Below, piece by piece: positions 55,256 through 64,000 of a DNA stretch of 64,000 nt. Where the stretch lies: positions 54,746,001 through 54,810,000 of the forward strand of contig OZ231127.1 in assembly GCA_965153355.1 (NCBI GenBank), given 5' to 3'. The number at the start of each line of letters is the position of its first letter. Position 1 is the first letter of the stretch. The notes beneath the pieces are model-generated. The model was given only the letters and a program-made list of their open reading frames with translations, was not told where the DNA came from and made no database searches. The translations under genes were made by a program, and so were the position numbers. Origin of the DNA: Flaccisagitta enflata. Taxonomy: Eukaryota; Chaetognatha; Sagittoidea; Aphragmophora.

Positions 55256-55560
55256 AGTCGGGTGCTACGCGCTTTGTCGGTCCGTCGGTCGGTTGGTTGG
55301 TTGGTCGGTTGGTCGGTCAGTCAGTCGTATTTTATTTATTTTTTTTTTTGACTCACTGCTCCTGCCCAAATGCCATTATAAGTCATTCTAAGTCATTTTA
55401 AGTCATTTTAAATCATAGTAAGTCATATTAGGTCAATTTAGTCATTTAATTCATTTTATGTCTTTCTAAGTCATTTCAGGTCATCTTGAGCCATTCAAAG
55501 TCAATTCAAGTCGCTTTAAGCGATTTATGTCCCGCACGCGACTTATAGTAGGGTACTCAA
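55256..55560 (-). mobile_element. HINE-like element, family I, internally expanded
   Basis: Outer end CAGTCGGGTGCTACGCGC, GGTT/GGTC core, CTGCTCCTGCCCAAATG, then about 150 bp of 10-11 bp units AAGTCATTTT-like (55378-55530), then CCCGCACGCGACTTATAG. The AAGTCA repeats replace the usual middle. The CCGGCCTTGTT end is lost. Confidence 0.8.
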
Positions 55561-55930
55561 TCGAAAGCGGCTAATATGGTCAAAAATCCTTATGCGCACA
55601 TGGATTGACTCGTAATTACATGTAATTTGATAATTAGAACCATCACTGACACTTTGAATAATTTTTATGGCCCCTATGTAACTGGATGTGAGTGGAATCC
55701 ACCAATCGTTTTCTGGCACTTTTTTTTCCTCGAAAAAATTGGACCATACCGAGTTTCAAAATGCGTTAATATGTGCGCCCGCGCAATAAAATCTTGCCAG
55801 GTGACTAATTTTGATACTGGCTGACACGCTGGCACGAGTGAGATTGCTAGAGAGTCAAAACATGAGTGTAATGGTCTCATTTTGCACCAAATATAAAACG
55901 TCTTTTGATAGATCAAAACATGCTTCATCA
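55561..55930. other. Unique spacer
   Basis: Nothing recognised. Confidence 0.45.
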
Positions 55931-56072
55931 GAGAGAGAAAGAGAGAGACAGAGAAAGACAGAGAGAGACAGAGAGAGACAGAAACAGTCAGAGACAGACA
56001 GAGAGAGACATACAGAGACAGAGAGAGACAGAGAGAGACAGGCAGAGACAGATGGAGACACAGAAACAGACA
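55931..56072. repeat. (GAGACA)n microsatellite
   Basis: GAGAGACA and GAGACA units of about 140 bp. Confidence 0.95.
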
Positions 56073-56339
56073 CACTGACCAACATTTAATTGAAACCTTT
56101 TTAGGGGCACATTCAAACTCTGCATCAGGGCCGATTAAACAGCAAATATTGTCATGTACGGTTGGGCAGGGGCGGTAACTGACTGTCTGAAAGAAAATAA
56201 GATGTCGCTGTATGTGGAAGAGTAAATTCACTTCATTTACTATTTTGCCCCACAAAAAATGTAAAATTGGAGAAACAAATTCATTAAAGCAATAAGAAAA
56301 TCAAAACTTCGTTAAATCACAGGACATTTTGTAAATTTT
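56073..56339. other. Spacer with a HINE 5' remnant
   Basis: CAGGGCCGATTAAACAGC (56127) and GTACGGTTGGGCAGGGGC (56157-56174) look like a decayed 5' half of a HINE. Confidence 0.4.
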
Positions 56340-56499
56340 TAGTTGCGGACACGCAACTCTATAAGAGGCTTTGTCCGTCCGTCGGTCGGTCCGTCGGTCG
56401 GTCGGTCGGTCCGTCACGCTCGAGTTGAAGAGTGGGAAAACGCGCATTTCCGCCCCTGCCCACCCGTCCGCAACTGGTGGCCGTGTATCCGGCCTTGTT
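56340..56499 (-). mobile_element. HINE-like element, family II, full copy
   Basis: Outer TAGTTGCGGACACGCAAC, CTCTATAAGAGGCTTTGTCC, GTCGGTCC core, GAAGAGTGGGAAAACGCGC, CGCCCCTGCCCACCCG, inner GTCCGCAACT, GGTGGCCGTGTATCCGGCC, TTGTT. Outer and inner decamers are exact inverted complements. Confidence 0.95.
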
Positions 56500-56690
56500 T
56501 TTCAATGGTTTTATGATTGATCGTGATTTTGATGTTCATGTCTGCACCTTTGAGGGAATTTTCTTTCAACGACTGAGGGCAGCGGTCTGTGTAGGATAAC
56601 AGTTCACGCGCACCTAGCTTACTCTTCCATATGACAATTTGAAAGATGGAAAGGTCTTGGCAAGAATGAATTTCAGCCATTGTAAAAAAA

Positions 56691-56799
56691 AGGCCGGATA
56701 CAGGGCTACCCTAGTCGCGTGCAGGTGGGCAGGAGCAGGAGGTGGTCATCTGGGCAGGAGCTGTATGCTCAAAATGCTCAAAAACGCCAAAAAAGTAAC
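56691..56799 (+). mobile_element. HINE family I, 5' half of a split copy
   Basis: AGGCCGGATACAGGGCTACC, CTAGTCGCGTGCAGGTGGGC, CATCTGGGCAGGAGCTGTAT, CTCAAAAACGCCAAAAAAGT. It stops at GTAAC, where a GGGCAGC element begins. The matching 3' half is at 57965-58043. Confidence 0.85.
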
Positions 56800-57333
56800 T
56801 AGTCATCCAAGGATCAGCACATGGTCAGCGGTACCCGATGCCCTGCTGGGAATGATCCAGTAAAGAAGTGGAGTGAGAGGAAGGCAGCGGCCCTAAAGGG
56901 CCAATGTCCTGTAGAACACGGGGGTGAATTTCGAGACGTCCGTCCTTCCATCCATCCTGAGGGGGTATATTTCAGGCTTTAGTTGGCTGATTTAGGCCAC
57001 TGAAGGCATATTTGAGGGCTGGAGGCCAGAATTAAGGCTCAGAGAGCAGATTTGAGGTTTAGAGGGCTGATTTTATGCTCAGAGGGCTGATTGAAGGTCT
57101 GGAGGGCAGATTTGAGGTCTGGAGGGCAGATTTGAGGCATATGGGGCTGATTTAAAGCCAAGAGGGCTAATTTGAGGCCTGGAGGACTAAATTGAGGCTT
57201 GGGAGGGGTAATTTTAGGCCTTGATGGTCGGACGGACGGACGGAAAAATGGACAGAATGACGGAGGGAAGGATGGACGTCTCAAATTCCCCCGTGTTCTA
57301 CAGGACATTGGCCCTTTGGGGCCGCCGCCCAGA
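56800..57333 (-). mobile_element. GGGCAGC element, type b, copy 6
   Basis: It starts TAGTCATCCAAGGATCAGC (hairpin ATCC-AA-GGAT) and ATGGTCAGCGGTACCCG. The inverted arms are GGCAGCGGCCCTAAAGGGCC..TGTCCTGTAGAACACGGGGG and its complement at 57287-57330. The core (56960-57230) has units of about 20 bp such as GGAGGGCAGATTTGAGGTCT. It inserted into a family I HINE. Confidence 0.88.
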
Positions 57334-57387
57334 AAGAGGAAAAAGAGAAAGAACTAAAGTAGAAAGGGAAGAAGGAAGAAGAAGATC

Positions 57388-57964
57388 AAGTCATCCAAGG
57401 ATCACACATGGTCAGCATTACCCAATGCTCTGCTTGGAGTGATGGCTAAAGAAGTGGAAAGAGAGCAGCACAGCGGCCCCAGAGAGCCGATGTCCTGTAG
57501 GTTACAAGTGAATTTCCATATGTTCTTAGGGGGCATAATTGAGGCCTTTGGAGCAATTTTCCATGACATTCAATGGGAGTTTTGCATTTCTTCAATTTCT
57601 CATCAATTTGCCATGTTATTCAATGGGAATTTCACATTTTTAGTTGCGGACACGCAACTCTATAAGAGCCTGTGTCGGTCCGTCCGTCGGTCGGTCCGTG
57701 ACCACGAGTCGAAAAGTGTGAAAACGCGCATTTCCGCCCCTGCCCACCCGTCCGCTACTGGTGGCCGTGTATCTGGCCTTGTTTTCTTTTTTTCATCAAT
57801 TTTCCATGTTATTTGATGGGAAGTTTGCATATTATCAATTTCCCATGTTATTCAATTGGAATTTGAGGAATTTGAGCTGGGGGGGGGATGGACAGACGTA
57901 CACAATGAATGGTTCAACCCTGAGTCCTAAAGGACATTGACCCTTTGGGGCCGCTGCCCAAAAA
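57388..57964 (-). mobile_element. GGGCAGC element, type b, copy 7, interrupted
   Basis: It starts AAGTCATCCAAGGATCACA, ATGGTCAGCATTACCC, then CAGCGGCCCCAGAGAGCCGA and TGTCCTGTAGG. The far arm is AGGACATTGACCCTTTGGGG, CCGCTGCCCAAAAA. The core is unusual, with repeats around CAATTT.CCATGTTATTCAA instead of AGGCC units. A family II HINE sits inside (57641-57783). A purine-rich strip (57334-57387) separates it from copy 6. Confidence 0.82.
57641..57783 (-). mobile_element. HINE family II nested in a GGGCAGC element
   Basis: Complete copy: TAGTTGCGGACACGCAAC, CTCTATAAGAGCCTGTGTCG, CCGTCCGTCGGTCGGTCCG, CGCCCCTGCCCACCCG, inner GTCCGCTACT, GGTGGCCGTGTATCTGGCC, TTGTT. It sits between CACATTT and TTCTTTTTTT of the host repeat, a T-rich target as expected for Helentron-type insertion between Ts. 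Confidence 0.93.
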
Positions 57965-58043
57965 GGGGACCAACTGACCAACCAACCAACCGCCCAACCG
58001 ACCGACATAGCGGGGTGTAGAGTCGCCTAGCATGCAACTGAAA
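57965..58043 (+). mobile_element. HINE family I, 3' half of a split copy
   Basis: GGGGACCAACTGACCAACC core, GACCGACATAGCGGGGTGTA, then a decayed hairpin GAGTCGCCTAGCATGCAACTGAAAA. In the intact copies at 6343 and 53721 (read in the same sense) GGGGACC directly follows the block ending the 56691-56799 half. Confidence 0.85.
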
Positions 58044-58182
58044 ATTGGCGTGCTTTCTTTGGACAACTTGTCCTGGGTAATCCCCATAAAAGTCGGGTAA
58101 TCCCCATAAAAGTCAGTTCTATTGATATATCTTATTTTCTATATCTTATTTTCAGTTTGAAACTTACAATAAAGAGTTTTAA

Positions 58183-58406
58183 AACAAGGCTGGATACACA
58201 GTTACCCCAGTCGCGTGTGGGTGGGCAGGGGGCATAATTGTGGTCACTCCATCATTTTGGCAGAAGCAGTGAGGCCAAAAACTGCAAAAACCCAAAAAAA
58301 GTAAAGTGTGATGGACGGACAGACGGATGGACAGACAGACGGACGGACCAACAGATGGTCAGACTGACCGACAAAGCAGGGTGTAGAGTCGCGTAGCACG
58401 TGACTA
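58183..58406 (+). mobile_element. HINE-like element, family I
   Basis: AACAAGGCTGGATACACAGT, inner CCAGTCGCGTGTGGGTGGGC, CATTTTGGCAGAAGCAGTGA, AAAAAAAGTAAAGTGTGATG, GACGGACAGACGG core, GACAAAGCAGGGTGTAGAG, hairpin TCGCGTAGCACGTGACTA. Confidence 0.93.
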
Positions 58407-59387
<981 letters not shown>

Positions 59388-59455
59388 GAACACGTAAACA
59401 TAGAGAAAAACAGAAAGATTGAGCGAATGAGACGTCATATGTATGGTGGTTATAG

Positions 59456-59715
59456 CTTGATGGAAGAAGAACATCACACATGAAAGTACATATACATTTA
59501 TTGGAAGAAGGGCCAGAATTTTGATTTGTTCAGCCAAAGCTTTGTTCAATGACAAATGTCAAATGTCAAATGTCGATTTGTTCAGCCTAATCTTTGTTCA
59601 ATGACAAATGTCATTTGTCATTGAACAAAGATTTGACTGAACAAATCGAAAATTTTTGCTCTTCTTCCAATAAATGCATGTGTACCTTCATATGTGATGT
59701 TCTTCTTCCATCAAG
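59456..59715. mobile_element. Foldback element with near-perfect central palindrome
   Basis: The outer arms CTTGATGGAAGAAGAACATC (59456) and GATGTTCTTCTTCCATCAAG (ending 59715) are exact inverted complements. Matching continues inward through TTTATTGGAAGAAG and CTTCTTCCAATAAA. The centre is a 19 bp stem (59592-59610 / 59612-59630, CTTTGTTCAATGACAAATG) with a one-base loop. The left arm has an extra tandem copy of the CAATGACAAATGTC region. Confidence 0.88.
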
Positions 59716-60309
59716 AACACATGATGTCAAACTATTTTACCATCATGAATCTATTTTCAGTTACTATTTGACGTCTTCAAAGAAAATGAAAACGATATCA
59801 ACAAATGGACTGCCAGATCTCATACAATAACACATAATCAATACATATGAAATGTGAAGCAAAAAGTATCTTACAACATATTTTTTGAAAAACTGTTTTA
59901 ACAAATCAACTGAAAAGATGAGTTTAAAAAATTCAAAAGCTTAAAAGATACAAAAATGGCAGTTTGAGACAGGACAGAAATATGTGAGGATGTTAATAAA
60001 AGGGCAAATAGACAGACAGTGAGACTGCGCTAATCCACGCTGTAAGGATGAGGGAATAAGATGTGGTAGGCAAGGAAATGTTTGAACAGATGAATACATG
60101 AGAAGGAAAAGGCTTCAGTCTTTGGGAACACAGAAAAAGATAATGAAAAAGCGCAAGAAAAATGATATAAGAAAAGAGGGGAAATGGAAGATGAGGGTAG
60201 AAAACAGCCCAAGAACGACATAAAGAGAAAACGGGAGCAGAGGCATAAAAGTAAATTGATGAGAACAAATCAAGTCTTTAGAAGAGGAGACATCTTTTTC
60301 TCTGTCTCT
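59716..60309. other. Unique AT-rich spacer
   Basis: Nothing recognised. Confidence 0.45.
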
Positions 60310-60857
<548 letters not shown>

Positions 60858-61066
60858 TAGTTGCGGACACGCAAATCTCTAAAAGGCTTTGTCCGTCCGT
60901 CCATTGGTCCATCCGTCGGTCCATTGATCCGTCCGTCGGTTCGGGGTCAACAAGTCGAAAAGTGGAAAAACGAGTTTGCTAGATACTTATAGTGTATGTT
61001 TGAGTGTGGGTTGGGGTTAGGGGTAGGGATGGGGGTTGTACGCCCCTGCCCACCCGTCCGCAACGA
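60858..61066 (-). mobile_element. HINE-like element, family II, with a G-rich insert
   Basis: Outer TAGTTGCGGACACGCAAAT, CTCTAAAAGGCTTTGTCCG, GTCC core, AACAAGTCGAAAAGTGGAAA, then about 65 bp of extra sequence containing five G runs (61008-61035), then CGCCCCTGCCCACCCG and inner GTCCGCAACG. The CCGGCCTTGTT end is missing. Confidence 0.8.
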
Positions 61067-61386
61067 TATGGTGACCCCGCGTCACTTGTTACTTTATCTT
61101 TCTTATCAACCTCACGGCATAACCCAAAGCAAGACGCGACGCACGGTCGATGTGGAATATTTTTGTTGGTATGCTTTTTTTGGCGAATCCATTTAAATGA
61201 ATTTAGTTGATGTATTGATGATGTTGACTCTTATATAAATACAAGTCAAGAAAAAGATCATCCATCCGACCCACCAAACAACCAACTGCTATTTTTGAGT
61301 ATGAACCACATCTTAAAAGCGCGTGTACATCCTCGATTAAATAGGAGGAAGATCAAGAAAAAATAGATTTACAAAGCGAAACGAGC
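61067..61386. other. Unique spacer
   Basis: Nothing recognised. Confidence 0.45.
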
Positions 61387-61689
61387 CCAACAGGCTGACA
61401 GTCGCGTGCCCCGACATACCAAATAAAATTCAATTCCATAATTCCATATTTTCATAATTCCATATTTTCAAAATTCCATAAGTACATTATTGCATAATTA
61501 CATAATTACTAAATTACTTAATTGCTTAATCTACGTAACAACATAAAAACACAATTACAGTGGATAATTTACCGTAAAAGTGACTAAAAACACAAAACCT
61601 TTAAAGTAATTATAAACTCAATAATGTTTCGGACAAACCGACGGACTGACCGACATACCAAGTTGTAGAGTCGCGTGCACGCGACTAAA
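61387..61689 (+). mobile_element. HINE-like element, family I, AT-rich expanded interior
   Basis: The left part CAACAGGCTGACAGTCGCGTGCCCC resembles a shortened 5' end with the inner motif AGTCGCGTGC. The right part is GACGGACTGACCGACATACC, AGTTGTAGAG and the hairpin TCGCGTGCACGCGACTA. Between them are about 180 bp of AT-rich words such as TTCCATAATTCCATATTTTC. The inner and terminal decamers are still exact inverted complements. Confidence 0.65.
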
Positions 61690-61913
61690 AACTGGAAAAA
61701 GAAAAGAAAGAAGAATCGAGAGGGAGAAAGAAAGATGTTGTTCCATAGACTATAAGGAGATGCGGGCGGCCGATAAGGCTATCCATCTTCTTTGCATTTC
61801 ATTTGGTCAAATGAACGCCATGAGAATTAAGATCTGAAACGTTTAGCGTCTGATGACGTATACAGAGATTGCGGCGGCTGCGAGGATGGCTATTGCCAGA
61901 ACCCTGTGTCCAA
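61690..61913. other. Unique spacer
   Basis: Nothing recognised. Confidence 0.45.

Positions 61914-61970
<57 letters not shown>
61914..61970. repeat. (GAC)n microsatellite
   Basis: About 19 GAC units. The adjoining frame is poly-Thr or poly-Arg and an artefact. Confidence 0.97.
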
Positions 61971-62451
61971 AGACGAATGCGGAAGAGCAGCATCTCCAAC
62001 GCCAGCCGCAGCAGTCACCAAAAGAGGACGATGACGACGATGATGATGAAGCTCCACGGCCTGTGTGGCTTGAGGGCAGCTAGCCGAGAATAGTCCTTAT
62101 CTGCCGCAAGCGACAGCAGACTCAACCGTTGAAGCGCCACGAACAAGTCGGCAGATTCAACTAAAGACGAAATCATCTTCAACGTGCGGGGTTAAAACGC
62201 GGAAAGGGTGAGGGCGTAGTTGGCGCGTGCGTGTCGCGCTTGTTATCGGTTTGGTGCTTCTTCAGTCTTGACTGGATAAGGTTGTGATGGTGTCGACTTG
62301 GTAAGTTCCTTGATGGATGAAGGGGAACAATTGGTAGTGTTAAAGGAGATGTGGTAGTCCTATTTTAACTTGTTCCATGTTAGTAGATGCTGTGAAGGCA
62401 TTTTAGGTTGTGTAAAGAGAATGTGGCGATTGACGAAAAAGCGTTGGAGGT
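61971..62451. other. GC-richer unique spacer
   Basis: No gene recognised. GAT/GAC triplets lie at 62028-62050. Confidence 0.4.
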
Positions 62452-62580
62452 GAAAACAAAACAAAACAAAACAAAACAAAACAAAACAAAACATAACAAA
62501 ACAAAACAAAACAAAACAAAACAAAACAAAACAAAACAAAACAAAACAAAACAAAACAAAACAAAACAAAACAAAACAAG
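62452..62580. repeat. (AAAAC)n microsatellite
   Basis: Pentanucleotide run of about 125 bp, the reverse complement of the motif at 41731-41830. Confidence 0.98.
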
Positions 62581-62983
62581 AAACAGTATATTTGACGCTG
62601 ACGGACTGACAGTGACAGTTAGGACGGGTTTCGTGACGGGACTCACTTAAGAATCGCATTCAACAAATGAAATCATCGCATCTGCAGTGCAGCCAAAGTA
62701 GGAGCAGAGACAGAAGCCGTGATTGCTGCGCGGCGGCGCTCTCGACCGCTCGATCCGCAGAAAATCGGCGTCGAAAACGTTATTTTGGCGTTCATCATGA
62801 TGATCTCTCAGACCATTGAATCGGAGAAGGCGGTCACCCGCGAAAATCAGTCTGCCGCTTTTGACGCTGCTGCCGCCGCCGCCACCACCACCGCATCCGC
62901 CGCCGCATCCGGCGCCCGGCGCTTTGTGGACGACCGAAGGCGGCGACCAAAAAGCGACCAAAGAACGACCAATGGACGACCGA
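62581..62983. other. GC-rich stretch upstream of the right end copy
   Basis: 62700-62983 is the most GC-rich unique sequence in the window, with GCC/CCA triplets at 62868-62910. Open frames cross it on both strands, but I recognise no domain. Confidence 0.4.
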
Positions 62984-63537
62984 AACGAGAGAGACTCGAT
63001 GCTGATTGCTGGGACTCTGGGGACCATGATGATGTTGGTGAGGAGGAGAGGAGGAAGAGGAGGAGGAGGAGGAGGAGGAGGAGGAGGAGGAGGAGGAAGG
63101 GAGATTGAGGATGATGATGATGATGAGAAGAGGGACCCAGGGCAGGAGGGAGAAGACAAAGTTGAGAGGAGAAGGAGAAAATCACAAAGGATGAAAAAGA
63201 AAAAAAAAGTAGTAGGAGGGGCAGGAATAAAACCCCACGAGGAAAGAAGCGGGGAAGGGGGAAAAAGTGGCAGGGGAAATTAATGATCGAAATAACGATG
63301 ATGATGATAAGTCAAATGATTTTTCTCGTTTATATTGAAAAAAATAAATTCGCGCGCCTCTCTAATGCACCTCTTACTCAGTCTTCTTCTTTTTCTGCTT
63401 CTTCTTCTGCTGCTTCTTCTTCTTCTTCTTCTTCTTCTTCTTCTTCTTCTTCTTCTTCTTCTTCTTCTTTTTCTTTTTCTTTTTCTTTTTCTTTTTCTTT
63501 TTCTTTTTCTTTTTCTTTTTCTTCTTCTTCTTCTTTT

Positions 63538-63571
<34 letters not shown>

Positions 63572-64000
63572 TTTCTTTTTCTTTTTCTTTTTCTTTTTCT
63601 TTTTCTTTTTCTTTTTCTTCTTCTTCTTCTTCTTCTTTTTCTTTTTCTTTTTCTTTTTCTTTTTCTTTTTCTTCTTCTTCTTCTTCTTCTTCTTCTTCTT
63701 CTCTATCGGGCTTGTTTTGGTTTGAGCTTTGTTTGTTGTTTTTTTTTTTGTCTATTGTTCTGTTTCTCTGTCGTCTCATCCAACTCTTGCGTCGATCAAA
63801 GTAACCCCCTCTTCCCCTCCTCCTCTTCCTCCCCCTCTGCTCCTTTTCTTTTGCTCTCTTTCTCTGCTTTCACACTCCTGATCACCGTGACGCCAGGCAG
63901 AAGGGAGCAAAGAGGGTCTCCGGGGCGTTGACCTCCAGATAACACCGCCAATCCAGACCCCTTTTTTCGCGCCTATTCTCTCACTTCTTTTTTCATTTTA
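62984..64000. repeat. Right copy of the window-end duplication
   Basis: Direct copy of 1-876 up to 63995. The CTT/CTTTTT tract (63380-63700) is longer and differently arranged. Unique blocks such as TGATGATAAGTCAAATGATT and GACCTCCAGATAACACCGCC are nearly identical. The copy may continue beyond the window. Confidence 0.9.

Noticed and set aside
61008-61035. Telomeric repeat array
   Set aside because: Only a few irregular G runs over 28 bp, inside a HINE. There is no extended regular unit.
62647-63159. A 170-codon minus frame and overlapping plus frames in the GC-rich stretch
   Set aside because: The composition follows GCC/CCA/GAG triplets, frames are open on both strands, and no motif was recognised.

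Overview
The window reads as repeat-dominated intergenic DNA from a multicellular eukaryote, most likely an invertebrate. An arthropod such as a crustacean would fit, but I cannot prove it. The evidence is a non-LTR retrotransposon with endonuclease and reverse transcriptase motifs, pogo-like TA-flanked MITEs, Helentron/DINE-like short elements with subterminal inverted repeats, a decayed copy of an uncharacterised protein that I associate from memory with arthropod genomes, and an extreme density of long microsatellites. There are no bacterial operons, no rRNA or tRNA genes that I could recognise, and no host gene with a convincing intact exon structure. Most long open frames here are translations of simple repeats.

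Layout. 1-876 is a near copy of 62984-63995, so the two ends of the window overlap. 877-6340 holds (CTT)n, (CAA)n, (GT)n(CT)n and (CT)n tracts and a 240 bp foldback. 6343-10497 holds the first short mobile elements: family I and III HINE-like elements and two elements with GGGCAGCGGCC ends. 10570-11121 is a decayed protein-coding remnant. 11540-35280 alternates microsatellites with more short elements, including a back-to-back pair of pogo-like MITEs at 26173-26689. 35281-41420 is the only large coding object, a minus-strand LINE with an intact ORF1 and an ORF2 broken by exactly two lesions: a 157 bp tandem duplication and an insertion of about 820 bp. 41421-51180 is mixed repeats and unique AT-rich DNA. 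51189-53688 is a recent A-B-A(inverted)-B duplication. 53721-58406 is a dense stack of nested short elements. 58407-62983 holds a foldback, more microsatellites and HINE copies.

The most interesting theme is the set of short elements. The HINE-like elements (about 130-250 bp, or longer where expanded) share an AACAAGGCCGG start, a GGTC/GACC tetranucleotide core and a terminal hairpin followed by CTA. A ten-base subterminal motif next to the shared CCCACCCG block is the inverted complement of the hairpin end. It changes together with the hairpin between subfamilies. The GGGCAGCGGCC elements also end in a small hairpin, often followed by GACTA, and show paired base changes in its stem. At 56691-58043 a family I HINE is split by two GGGCAGC elements, and the second of these is itself split by a family II HINE. 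This gives a relative order of activity.

Element strands are given with the terminal hairpin taken as the 3' end. All element names are working labels from this window. Coordinates of repeat edges are read by eye and may be off by a few bases.
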